NCBI RefSeq assembly: GCF_964355755.1
Contig: NC_092670.1
Location: 40,473,795-40,537,794 of the forward strand
Length of the DNA stretch: 64,000 bases
From: Antedon mediterranea
Lineage: Eukaryota; Echinodermata; Crinoidea; Comatulida; Antedonidae
Direction: 5' to 3'
Positions 34,401-44,343 of the stretch are shown here, one piece after another (the stretch's first letter is position 1; each line of letters starts with the position of its first letter). The notes under the pieces are model-generated. The model ran no database searches, was not told the DNA's origin, and saw only the letters and a list, made by a program, of their open reading frames with translations. The position numbers and the translations under genes were made by a program.

Positions 34401-37400
34401 AAGTTATCTAGAAATAACAGTTTATACCTTTTCACACAGAACTGGATATGCACTTTTCTGCAAGGAAATGTTGCCTCTGCTTGGAGACGACGTACCAAAC
34501 AAAGATAAGTTTGTTGAATGTAGTTTGCGCTGGAATCAATTAGATGCGAGCAAGAAAGAAGACTATAAAGAACGTGTCGAGAAAATGCGCATTCTGTACG
34601 AACGCGAACTCAACAACTATGTTGGCAACTTGCCAGAAAATGAACAAGAGCGGTATCACGCAGAACTTAAAAAGTTAAAGAAAAGTCCTGCTGGGTCTGG
34701 TAGAGGCACCAAGAGCAAAGCCAAGGTATATTGCTTTTTTTAATTTTTTTTAAAATAATTTTTTTGTCAATTTCATTTCTTCATATGTTGGTTCATCCAT
34801 CATTATCATTATAGAATAATACTGTTAATATTTCAGTGTACAATTGATATTAGTACAATCTATACATCATTGGCAGCTTAACTGGAAAATTATTGTTATG
34901 TTGAACCAAAAAAATACATACACAATTGGTAGCTTAATCTCGGAAGACCATGCTAATTTACACTCTTGGGTCCGACACTATTTCACCAACTACTCAAATC
35001 TCATTATTCATATTCTTATGTTCTTGACTTATTACTATTATACACAAGTAAAACAAACAATGTTTGAATATTTAGAATGCGTCCTCCAAACCCAAGAAGC
35101 CTGTGTCTGCTTTGTTTCTGTACACAAATGAGCACAGAGCAAAATGCAAAAACAAGCATTCTGATTGGACGGACACTGAAGTCACACGGCATCTAGCCAG
35201 AAAGTTCAGTGAACTTCCAGATAAAAAGAAGGTAAGTAAATCTGTGTGTAAATTCTTGGTTGGGTGTGACTTGCTCAGCTGTCCCTTCACCACCTACTTG
35301 ATTTATATAGTTCTCATAATATTTTATTTTTTATCATTTCCCTTTTCCTTATTTTGTATCTCTATTGAGATACAGCCTTATATATATACTATTTTTATAT
35401 AATATTTGTTAACATTTTTAAAAATCCCTGCTCTGTTCACATTTCATTTATTATTCATCTCCATTGAGATCCAGCCACTGATCATATTGTCATTTTTGTA
35501 TCTCTCCACTGATACCCACAGCATTGTCATTTTTTCTGTGCTTATTTTATTTTGTATCTCCATTGAGAGCCAGCCATTGATACCCACAGAATTGTCATTT
35601 TTTCTGTGCTTATTTTATTTTGTATCTCCATTGAGATCCAACCACTGATACTGCTGCATTGTCTTTTTTCAGTAATTTGCCTTTGGATTTAAATTTATGT
35701 AACATTTTGAGAAATCCCTACCCTGTCACTTTGCTGTCCCCTAGTTGACCCTCTAGGGGCATAATACTTATATAGTATTATGACAGCTGTTAATGAAATC
35801 TAAAAACATTTCTTGATCAATAACCAAAAAGACATAAAGCTTCATTTTTTGTTACATTTGTTATCATACACTAATCATCCCACTCCCTTTGTTGCTATGC
35901 AACCGTGCTGAAATAGTTCTCCCTCTCCGATGAGTAAATATTGCCTTAGACGTTACTATGGTAACCCATCGGCTAAGTAAACACTTGACGGTACTAATTA
36001 ATAAAATCTCCAAAATGAATTCATTAGTATCGTGTTCAGTGACACCAGATAAGACAGTAAGTACACTCCTTGAAACAAATGTATCATATAATTTATCTTT
36101 TTTAATGTTAAAATTTGTTTTTATTTTATCGTCATTATTATTACATATTTGTTTTCTTTCAGAATAAATACAAACGGATGGAGGCTGAAGCAAGGAAAGA
36201 ACTGAATAACTCAATGTAAGTTACTTTGATTTTTTCCTTCGATTTCATAAATTAAATTCATTTTTACAAAATTAAAAAATTTCAATTGAAATAATTTCTA
36301 AATATAAGATTTAAAATAAAACAAAATATTGTATTTATTGGTATTTATATTTGTTTTCAATCTCAATATTTCTTTTTATATTCGGATTTACAAAATTTTG
36401 GGTTTCTTTTCTCTTTGTATATTGACAATTAAATGTGTTTGTTATAGGGACAGTACTGCACCGTTTATTGCTGATGGACGAAAGGTGTCCGCATTTGAGC
36501 TTTGGTCAAATACAAAACTAAACCATGTAATGGATGAACAGAAGGTAAGTTATCATTTCAAGCCTGCACCATGTCACATACTATGATAAACATGTATACC
36601 AATTTTGTTTGAATTCTTTTTTCTCTATCTGTCTGCATCTGGACCTAACATAGCTTAACTGTGATATATTTATGGAATTTTCGTTTTTATATTTATTATC
36701 TTCAAATTATACATATTAATGTTAACAAAAATCAACAAATTTAATGTTTCTATAAATGTTACACGAAAATAATATAATAATACGTAAATCTGGCGATTAA
36801 TGCATAATCCTTTAAGCACTTCACATTGCCCTTGAGTCAATAGTCCAACGTACAACACGTTGCGCCACATGCTATCACCTTAACATAGTTAATGTTGATA
36901 TATTTAATGACATACATTGCGTTACTAGAAACTGGATCTTTCAGTTATTACTTATTTTGGGTAAAAAAAATTGATAAAATGACGACATTAACTTTTTCTT
37001 CTTGTACAGGTTACAAAGCAGAAAGCATTGTTTATTCTGAAGAAAGAATGGGAAGCAATAGAAAAAAGTGAGAAGTCTCCATGGGTGAGACAGGCTGAAG
37101 CTATTAACAATCAAATTGAGGTATGATATTTTGGTATCAGTACTTCAAAAGTGTTTTAATTGGGTAGCTAACATAATAGTATTGATGTAATTGTACTTTA
37201 TGCAGCCAAGAGTTACTTACCTTTGTGTTAGTCAGAGTAGGACAAACAACAAGTAAATAAAATGTTTGTGTTGGACAAAATATAAATGAATTTAGTTTAT
37301 CGATGCTCTAAATTCTTTTTCCAAATTTCCACAAATTGTTTAAATAATGTGATATACATATTGATTATAATGGGATATACATATTGATTATAATGTGATA

Positions 37401-39299
37401 TACATATTGATTATAATGGGATATACATATTGATTATAATGTGATATACATATTGATTATAATGTGATATACATATTGATTATAATGTGATATACATATT
37501 GATTATAATGTGATATACATATTGATTATAATTTGATATACATATTGATTATAATGTGATATACATATTGATTATAATGTGATATACATATTGATTATAA
37601 TGTGATATACATATTGATTATAATGTGATATACATATTGATTATAATGTGATATACATATTGATTATAATGTGATATACATATTGATTATAATGTGATAT
37701 ACATATTGATTATAATGTGATATACATATTGATTATAATGTGATGTACATATTGATTATAATGTGATGTACATATTGATTATAATGTGATGTACATATTG
37801 ATTATAATGTGATGTACATATTGATTATAATGTGATGTACATATTGATTATAATGTGATGTACATATTGATTATAATGTGATGTACATATTGATTATAAT
37901 GTGATATACATATTGATTATATTACCTTTTTTTTTCTAGAATGAAGACCGAGATAAATTGTTGTTATCTGGTTCACCGAAAAAACCCATACAGTGAGTAA
38001 ACGGTCTTTGCCAGTAGAGTTCGTTCTTTTTTCGTCATAACAAAAATATTTGAAATAATAAGTATGAAAAGGTTATGTAAAGAGTTCATGACAGATCGTA
38101 ATTTTTAAATTTAAAAAAAAAATTATTTTCTTAGCAACACCTATCAGATGTTTACAGCAGATGTCGCACGAACACCTGAATTCATGGCGATGGAAAACCG
38201 AGAACGACTACAGGAAATTGGCCGTAGGTGGCGTGCTCTATCAGCAAACGAGAAAAAGAAATATGAAACGAGAAAAACACAAGCATGGAAGGAATATCAA
38301 AAACTTCTTGATAAATATATACAGGTGTGTGAAATATTTGCTTTTTTTAATAATGAATAAAATAAAATGTGTGTAATTTAGAGCCCACTTAAATTTGGTA
38401 AACTTCTACACCAAGATACAAACAGCTGCATACCTGAATGTGTTGAAGATTACAATTTTCAAAAAACAACACTTGGATATTCTTAATTTTAACTTGACTT
38501 CCTTTTTAGAATAGTTTAATGTACGGCATACTTGACTAGTGATTCTTAAGCTCTGTCTACACTATCAAACTAGTTTGACCAAAAAAGTGCGATGCCCAAA
38601 TATGGTAATGATGATGTCATCGTGGGCACATCAGATTTCATAACGTTTTAGGGTGTAAAAACAATAAATGTTTTTTTGTAGAGTTTGTCTAGTGAAGACC
38701 GCAAGCGATTTAAGGAGCTGATGGCCGTTAAAAATAAAGGCAAGAAGCCTCCTCCAGCATTTCTAAAAAATGTGAGTCATTTGCTGATTGTTTTTTTTTA
38801 TTTTAATAGAAATTGGCAGATATTACACATTATTCAGCTCATTTTTCTTTTCTGAAATCTGATATAAAAGAAAAACAAGTATATTCTCATTTACAAATGC
38901 CTCTCCAACCAATGGGTATGTTAATGAGGTCAACTGTGTGTATGTTAATGAGGTCAACTGTATGTATGTTAATGAGGTCAACTGTATGTATGTTAATGAG
39001 GTCAACTGTATGTATGTTAATGAGGTCAACTGTATGTAAAGAGCAACTTACAGATTCAGTAAAAACAACCTGTGAACAATTTACAATTATTTTTTTTTCA
39101 GTCGGTATCAGAAGATTCAGAGTCAGAATCCGAGTCTGAATCTGGTTCAAGTTCGTCGGGTAGTGAGTCTGGCTCTAGCTCCGACTCGGACTCAGAGAGC
39201 GGGTCAGACAGCAGTTCAAGCAGCGGGTCGGGATCAGGATCTTCATCGGAATCCGGTAGTGGTTCCGAAAGCGGTAGTGGATCCGAATCTGAGGAGTAG
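25485..39299 (+). CDS. UBTF: Nucleolar transcription factor 1 (UBF), six HMG boxes
   Basis: Nineteen exons: 25485-25500, 27348-27509, 29396-29464, 30941-31119, 31839-31922, 32385-32543, 32817-32881, 33351-33477, 33633-33743, 34170-34294, 34440-34725, 35076-35231, 36163-36215, 36448-36544, 37010-37120, 37940-37992, 38135-38324, 38682-38771, 39102-39299. They total 2,331 nt and 776 residues (human about 764), in frame throughout. UBF binds rDNA promoters in the nucleolus and supports RNA polymerase I. Residues about 90-170 match the dimerisation region (IDWREVAFGTY). HMG boxes follow at roughly 176-240, 262-324, 362-430, 470-530, 540-600 and 610-681. SLSSEDRKRFKELM matches the segment after box 6. 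The last exon encodes a 65-residue Ser/Gly/Glu/Asp tail; vertebrate UBF has a more Glu/Asp-rich one. The first coding exon is only 16 nt (MAEEE). Introns are rich in minisatellites and MITEs. Confidence 0.97.
25501..27347. other. UBTF intron 1
   Basis: Mostly AT-rich. It contains a GC hairpin, CCCGGGCGCGGCCCGGG (25688-25704; arms CCCGGGC and GCCCGGG, loop GCG), close to the promoter, and a five-unit minisatellite at 27117-27222. No other gene is seen. Confidence 0.6.
27117..27222. repeat. Minisatellite, 23 bp x 4-5
   Basis: TACTGGGTGTACAGTATTAT plus TAT is repeated head to tail with almost no divergence, about 125 bp upstream of UBTF exon 2. Confidence 0.9.
27540..27705. repeat. Imperfect repeat of TAGTTGGGAAAAAAAATATT
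   Basis: Seven to eight variable-length units of TTTAGTTGGGAAAAAA follow shortly after the exon 2 donor of UBTF. Length variation is in the A-run. Confidence 0.8.
27984..28216. mobile_element. Family A MITE, copy 4, internally expanded
   Basis: AAAGCTCTGTCTACTG at the left and GATAGTGTAGAAAGAGCTTT at the right. The left end is partly duplicated, and the internal AAATATGGTAGTGAT word occurs three times instead of once. Intronic in UBTF. Confidence 0.85.
28217..29395. other. Rest of UBTF intron 2
   Basis: AT-rich with scattered TACAGTA and TACTGTA words. No exon, RNA gene or further named repeat is recognised. Confidence 0.4.
29488..29868. repeat. Minisatellite, 30 bp x about 12
   Basis: Units combine ACATTTACAGTTAAGATCAG and GTGCATGCAA. 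Three have a GCATCCATTA variant junction that recurs at intervals, indicating higher-order duplication. The array starts 24 bp after the donor of UBTF exon 3. The unit length is a multiple of 3 and lacks stops in several frames, which creates spurious open frames on both strands. Confidence 0.95.
30240..30588. mobile_element. Family A MITE, copy 5, with 20-bp tandem expansion
   Basis: About 13 units of CCAAATATGGTAGTGCTATA or near variants (30243-30515) run straight into the normal family A right half: ATGACATCATCATCTCCATA, then GGGCACATCACA, then TAGACAGCGCTT. The left terminus is missing or replaced. The array clearly grew from the internal word of the element. Confidence 0.9.
30725..30805. 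repeat. Possible LINE 3' tail fragment
   Basis: AAGATTCTTTATTGGTCCAT followed by GACTGGAAATCTTTCTG parallels the antisense LINE end at 61120-61185 (AAGAAATTTTATTTGTCCAT, then GGAAATTCACTTTG). It suggests a short 5'-truncated insertion in a UBTF intron. Confidence 0.45.
32902..33075. mobile_element. Family A MITE, copy 6, four internal repeats
   Basis: TCACTATCAAACTAGTTTGA, then four units of CCAAATATGGTAGTGACATA, then TGTCCATATATGGGCACATC and the right end GTGTAGACAGAGCTTT. It starts about 20 bp after the donor of UBTF exon 7. Confidence 0.9.
33148..33195. mobile_element. Family A MITE left-end fragment
   Basis: TTAAGCTCTGTCTACACTAT, then CAAACTTAATGTGACC, about 70 bp after copy 6. Only the terminus remains. 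Confidence 0.75.
34352..34396. mobile_element. Family A MITE right-end fragment
   Basis: CACATTTTTTTGTTACATAA, then AGTTTGATAGTGTAGACAGA, then GCTTA, located 44 bp upstream of UBTF exon 11. Confidence 0.75.
35320..35700. repeat. Dispersed repeat family C, tandem copies in UBTF intron 12
   Basis: Four to five degenerate units of about 65 bp contain TATCTCCATTGAGATCCAGC, CACTGATACCCACAGCATTG and TCATTTTTTCTGTGCTTATT. A single related copy is at 18205-18315 in a GGT7 intron. Confidence 0.75.
35891..35965. promoter_or_regulatory. Paired RFX-like palindromes in UBTF intron 12
   Basis: GTTGCTATGCAAC (35891-35903) is a perfect palindrome with a 3-nt centre. GTTACTATGGTAAC (35952-35965) matches the X-box consensus RYYNYYWWRRNRAC at all positions. 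They are about 50 bp apart, about 200 bp upstream of exon 13. Two strong RFX-type sites this close are unlikely by chance but remain untested. Confidence 0.4.
37345..37921. repeat. Minisatellite, 23 bp x about 25, adjoining a splice acceptor
   Basis: The unit is AATGTGATATACATATTGAT plus TAT. A run of about eight consecutive units near the right end carries GTGATGTACAT instead of GTGATATACAT, while the first units carry GGGATATACAT. The array stops about 18 bp before UBTF exon 16 (37940), so it takes up the region where the branch point should lie. Confidence 0.95.
38547..38657. mobile_element. Family A MITE, copy 9
   Basis: TTAAGCTCTGTCTACACTAT, then CAAACTAGTTTGACCAAAAA, then a shortened core (CCCAAATATGGTAATGATG) and GTGGGCACATCAGATTTC. 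The right terminus is degraded. It ends 25 bp before UBTF exon 18. Confidence 0.8.
38915..39040. repeat. Minisatellite, 24 bp x 5
   Basis: GTATGTTAATGAGGTCAACT plus GTAT is repeated five times in the last UBTF intron, ending about 60 bp before exon 19. Because 24 is a multiple of 3, it yields open frames on both strands that are not genes. Confidence 0.95.
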
Positions 39300-39421
39300 T
39301 ACTTGAATTCATACTGTTGTGACTGTGAGTCAGGAGAGCTGTAATAACTAGTAGAATCGTTTCATGTTTTTGCAGCTGATACACATTTATGACTGCATCA
39401 CTGCTTCGTTGATGTTGTTTG

Positions 39422-39427
39422 AATAAA
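39422..39427 (+). terminator. UBTF poly(A) signal
   Basis: AATAAA 123 bp after the TAG stop (39297-39299). It is the first canonical hexamer downstream. Confidence 0.6.
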
Positions 39428-39589
39428 TGCCGTACTAATTCAATAATTGTTGATTAATAAATTTAATGTTATTAATGAATTCTTAATTGATATATTAATC
39501 GATTGAATCATTTTTTGAACAAGTTATTGATTAATTGTACATGATTGGTTTTTTATTAATTTAATCATTTATGTACATATCTAAATATA

Positions 39590-40048
39590 AATTGCTAATT
39601 GATTCTCATTGATCGATCATTATCAATACATGATTCTAATTGATCTACCATGGTCAATACATTGATTCTCATTGATCTACAATTATCAATACATTGATTC
39701 TCATTGATCTACCATTATCAATACATTGATTCTAATTGATCTACCATTATCAATACATTGATTCTCATTGATCTACCATTATCAATACATTGATTCTCAT
39801 TGATCTACCATTATCAATACATTGATTCTAATTGATCTATCATTATCAATACATTGATTCTAATTGATCTACCATTATCAATACATTGATCTTCCATTAT
39901 CAATACATTGATTCTAATTGATCGATCATTATCAATACATTTATCGATTCACCATAATCAATACATTGATTCTGATCTACCATTATCAATACATTGATTC
40001 TAATTGATCTACCATTATCAATACATTGATTCTCATTGATGATCACTT
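39590..40048. repeat. Minisatellite, 32 bp x about 13, downstream of UBTF
   Basis: Units read GATTCTCATTGATCTACCAT followed by TATCAATACATT, with truncated and variant units in the middle (TTGATCGATCATT). The unit contains repeated TTGAT/ATCAA words that can self-pair. Confidence 0.95.
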
Positions 40049-40854
40049 GCTAATACTGTATATTGATTTGAGAACCTGGTTGCAATGTAATCATTTCATT
40101 GAATTAGCAATGCTTTTGTCAGGAGGTGGTCTAAGATAAGCAATACACTACGTAATATGCTTTTTAACTACATATTTATTTCTTGTTTACCATTTGTTGG
40201 ATCAGCTAATATCCTTTTCTTGTCCATTTTGGTTTAAAATTGTCTTGGTTTAGTCTTTGTGTCTTAAGTTCACTCCACGGTTTAAAGTAGTTTTGTGGCC
40301 TTAACCCTTTTTTTATATCTAGTACTGGCGTAAGTTATATAATAATTTTAAGATATGTAATGTAATTACAGTAGTACAGTACGTGATTGTTTTTTTTTTT
40401 TAATACAAGAAATCATTGTTACAGGTCATTTGATTTAAATTTACCTTCTTGTCCGTTGCTAAACAAAATATTTTCACATGAAAATTAAGTTTGTCTACCA
40501 AAACACACATGCTGATGCAATACATAGCAAGAAAACTGTTCACGTTCATGATGTAAATAATATAAATTAAATCTTAATTATGTTTTACTCCATTTAAACA
40601 GTTCACAATATTTATTCAGATTATGATGGTTTTAGTTTTTTTGGTATTTTTTGGCTGGTTTAAGTCAAACTTAAACTAATTAAATATATTGAATTAATTA
40701 AATTGAAAAAACTTTGCGAGTTAATATGATCTTGTATATGACCAAATTGTTGCTTAGGGTTAGGTAAAATTATCCATTCGGTGAGAGTTTTATTAATGAA
40801 GATGTTTAAACAATTTGTGAGAATGACATCAGAAAAAGATGCCACTGCCCACGT

Positions 40855-41110
40855 TTATAAAATGCCTTGTGATTTGTCACTGACTAGTGAGAGAAAAGTG
40901 TGATTGGCTGTTGAAGTTTAGAATGCTCCTCCCATGGTTATTGTGATTTGTCAAAAAGTAATGGTGAAAAGTGTGTGACTTAAGCTCCTCCCATATTTTG
41001 AAATATGGCTGGCGATTAGAAAGATTAAACATGTGCGAGTGACCAATTAGGTGTAGGTATCTCCCATTTATTTATAAATATGGCTTGTGATTGGTGAGAT
41101 AATTCTGACA
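40855..41110. repeat. Degenerate array with CCAAT and CTCCTCCCA words
   Basis: About three units of 75-90 bp each pair a GTGATTGG- or GTGATTTGTCA-like word with an AGTGTG word and a CTCCTCCCAT or TCTCCCATTT word, usually with AAATATGGCT. Divergence is high. Confidence 0.55.
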
Positions 41111-41330
41111 GTGTGCGCGTGTAATATTTGAACCAGATGAATTGCTTGTAAATAAGTAGTGCATTGTTGAAATAACAAACGATAAACCGTTTTCATGTGA
41201 TGCTGTATATAAAAAAAATCTCGTTAATTTGGTATGTTTTTTGTGTTAGCAAATGACCAAGTGTATAAGCCCCATGTTTCTGATTTGTTTTAAAACAAGT
41301 CCACGTCATTATGGGCTTATTCTAGATCAA

Positions 41331-41541
41331 TGTAAAGCCCGGCGCACTATGACGTAACGTAGCAACAACAAGTAATTTGACCAATAAGCGAGAGTTCGGA
41401 TGATCCGTCGCTTGTGATTGGTCAAATGGGTTTGCATTGCGTCCTAGTGGTAACCAAGCGTAATGAACATCCGAACTCTCACTTATTGGTCAAATTAATT
41501 AGGTTAGTGCTACGTTACGTCCTAGTGCCAACCAGGCTTTA
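41331..41541. mobile_element. Compound family B foldback element
   Basis: TTGACCAATAAGCGAGAGTT in the first half is inverted as AACTCTCACTTATTGGTCAA in the second. A central part reads CGCTTGTGATTGGTCAAATG, then CCTAGTGGTAACCAAGCG. Both outer ends carry ACGTTACGTCCTAGTG-type or GACGTAACGTAGC sequence. It looks like one element plus an inverted partial copy. Confidence 0.8.
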
Positions 41542-42004
41542 TAGATTCACAAGAGTAGTAGCAATGTTGAATTTTACACAGTTAGAAAAAAGTTCAATTG
41601 TAAAATGATACTTGTATTTTGTGATTTACAGTTATCTGTAAATAAAGTTGTTTTACAAACTGCATTTTATTCCTAAAATAACATCATTCATTCAATGAGT
41701 CGTTTTTATTTAAAAGTTGTTGCTAAAAACTTTTTTTTAATGTATATTTTGTAAATTATGTAACTCCACCAGGTTGGTGTAATGTTTAAAGACGTGCTCT
41801 TCGTCTAGTTTCATTCAATTGTTACCTTTTGATATTGAGTTGTGTTACGGAATAATTTCGTAACGTATTTTGACGTCACATCGACGATCGATTTTGGTGA
41901 ATCGAACCGAAAGTGAACACCGTGTCGATTGTAAAAATAAAATATCTTGCACGTGACAAATGAGTAAACGTAAAAGAACCCTTAATGTTGTGTATCCTAG
42001 ATTT

Positions 42005-42260
42005 GAATTAAATTAAAGCGTGGTTCTCACTATGACGTAATGCCACAAGCGCAAGCAATTTGACCAATCACAAGCAGTTCTGATAGTCCTTCGCTTTTGA
42101 TGGGTTAAATTGCCTGTGTAACGTGTACTTGCGACTCGTAAGAGCAACGCATGCTAGTTAACCATCAGAAGCGACATTTCCGAGATCCATCGCGTCGTGA
42201 TTGGTTAAATTATTTGCGTTCTGCGCTTACATTTGGTCATAGTTGGAACCAAGCATTAAA
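42005..42260. mobile_element. Family B foldback cluster
   Basis: AAAGCGTGGTTCTCACTATG, then TTTGACCAATCACAAGCAGT at the left; CGTCGTGATTGGTTAAATTA and a TTGGAACCAAGC end at the right. A second partial left arm lies in the middle (CGACTCGTAAGAGCAACGC). Confidence 0.75.
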
Positions 42261-43024
42261 GAAAACGCCTCGAGGTCGTTGTTTTGGGCAAGGAAAGAAT
42301 GAAATTTCACTTTTCCTTGGTCTTAGACAAAGTGCTAATATTGATATCACCTGTTGTCGACACAGTTGAATGAATAAATTTTATTTAATAAATAAAAAAA
42401 CCTCGGCATTGAGGTATAAATCTTCTTTTCCGTATAGTCCCCGAGAAGGGTAATCACATTCCCCAGACTACTGACATGCGGCACTCAAGTTCAAACATCT
42501 CTCGTTACCAACTGTAATATTCATAACTTAAAAATGCATCCTGGACAGAAATTTTAATGTGTGCAAAAAAGTAGCAATTTGCTTAGTTCTTATATTGTTA
42601 TTGTTTATATCTGAAAGGTCATGAACAATAACATCGTTGTAATTATTGCTCTATATAATCATGACTTTCACTTTGTACTTTGCTTTGACTTTGGTTGTTT
42701 CTCGGTTTTGGTTATTTTTCAACTCGGCGACGAATTTATTGGCGCGAATTGAAAGCATTGACTAGTGCACGTGCGTGTTAATTATCCTTGTCTCTAGATG
42801 GGTTTTTTTCTGCTTTTTGTGTGCGCAAGTGCGCAAACAATCACAACTCATGTATGTTCGATTCGCGTGAATTCGCTCCTAATAGAAAGCAGGCTCTTCC
42901 TGTCATTATAATGCTAATAGCTTCCGGTGGCAAAAGTAAACTTCGTATAAGCATAATATCTCTATGGTATAAGGAAAGTACCGTAATATATTTTATATAA
43001 CTGTATAACAATACATACATAATA

Positions 43025-43110
43025 CAAGGCAATGTTGTTAGATTGCCCATCTTAATATCACGTATAGCAAGGCAATGTTGTTAGATTGCCCATCTTAATA
43101 TCACTTATAG
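43025..43110. repeat. Direct 43-bp duplication
   Basis: CAAGGCAATGTTGTTAGATT, then GCCCATCTTAATATCAC, occurs twice in a row. A third start of the unit (CAAGGCAATGTAATAG) follows at 43114. Confidence 0.85.
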
Positions 43111-43489
43111 CATGCAAGGCAATGTAATAGTTTGTATTGGCTTACTGTAGGCCTAGTGGCCAGAAACTTTTATTTGTTTGTTAACTGCTAGAATTTCCTT
43201 GTTTTGACATTTTGCTGAATTGGATACAGTTCTCATAATTCAGAATAAAAACGTTGAGTTACTTGAACTCCTTTTTGACCCAACACAAATTGTATTAGTA
43301 ATGTATCGTTAGTTTTACTGTATTAATTTTATTTTATTGTTTAGTTTAACTTAATATTCCATTACTAAAAATACTATTTCTATATTTCTATATATTCTAT
43401 TTCTAAATATTTTGGAAATTCCTACTACAGTAGGCCTATCACATGATTAGGATGTTTACTATAAAATTGAGTTTACTTAGGTCTCCGCG

Positions 43490-43591
43490 CAGTCAGATCA
43501 CCTGCGCATGCTCCATAGAAAATACATTTTGGAGGCTTTATCCATTTGTTGGTCAATTGTCTTTTTATTTGGCATTAGTTTCGGTAAAAAG
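43490..43591 (+). promoter_or_regulatory. Probable 5' UTR exon of the Ig-domain gene
   Basis: A stretch ending CGGTAAAAAG|gtaagg is a good splice donor. A matching acceptor (TTTATTTTAG) ends at 44272, 71 bp before the first ATG of the Ig-domain protein. The exon's left boundary is not determined. Support is from splice signals only. Confidence 0.4.
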
Positions 43592-44164
43592 GTAAGGTAA
43601 GGCCTCTTGATGATTATGCTACTAATTAAGTATTATGTTGTGTGTAGTCAATGCATTCTAAATCCTTAAGGCGTTATCATTCTTAAATCGTGTCTACGGG
43701 GAAACTTCAGGCTTTATTCAAAGGTCGTGGCTAATGTAGCAAAGAAGATAGGAATTTGAAGGGAAATTTCGGGGATTTTTTGGAGGACGGTTTTCTTAGA
43801 ATATTTGTTACCTAATATTATGTTCTCATTGTTATCTGATGCCGACGCATCTTTCATTTAGTGAGCGCCGCGGCGACATCGCTTAGACGACGAGTAGCAA
43901 ATTTGAGTTTTTTTTTTATGAATTGAAATTGAAATGACACGATAAGTATGAAACGCCATGTGTGTCAAAATATATGTTTACCAATGTCGAGATGCGCCAG
44001 ATTATTGTCTCCTTTACGGCCCATTTACACTAGGACGATAAATAGATAAACATATAGGCCTACTTTTCTTACATAAAACAAAATAAATTATAGTTTTCAT
44101 TCTAGAACTATAGGTTTTGTGTTTAATTTGTTAATTTGTATTACGTTGTAAAACGTATCTTTTG

Positions 44165-44199
44165 ATATTTGTCTGATAGTAGTGTGGACAGAGCTTAAG
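44165..44199. mobile_element. Family A MITE right-end fragment
   Basis: GTCTGATAGTAGTGTGGACA, then GAGCTTAA. Only the terminus survives, in the presumed 5' UTR intron of the Ig-domain gene. Confidence 0.6.
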
Positions 44200-44343
44200 T
44201 AGTGGTTTTAATCATCTTCATAGAGCTTGCTTGCTTACCTCATAACCAATTAATGTAATGTTTTTATTTTAGAAGTCGGGATTTCCATTTCTCGCTTGAG
44301 TTGATATGACGTTTACTCTCAAGTAAAGTCGTCGATCTCTTTA

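Larger units (their letters stand above)
40049..43489. other. Intergenic spacer between UBTF and the Ig-domain gene
   Basis: AT-rich sequence with a degenerate array (40855-41110), two family B clusters (41331-41541 and 42005-42260) and a 43-bp direct duplication (43025-43110). No coding region is supported; short open frames here have no homology or splice support. Confidence 0.6.

Noticed and set aside
37345-37921. CRISPR-like regular repeat
   Set aside because: Repeats are contiguous with no unique spacers and lie in an animal intron; it is a minisatellite.
38813-39150. Open frames on both strands before the last UBTF exon
   Set aside because: They come from the 24-bp minisatellite in the intron.
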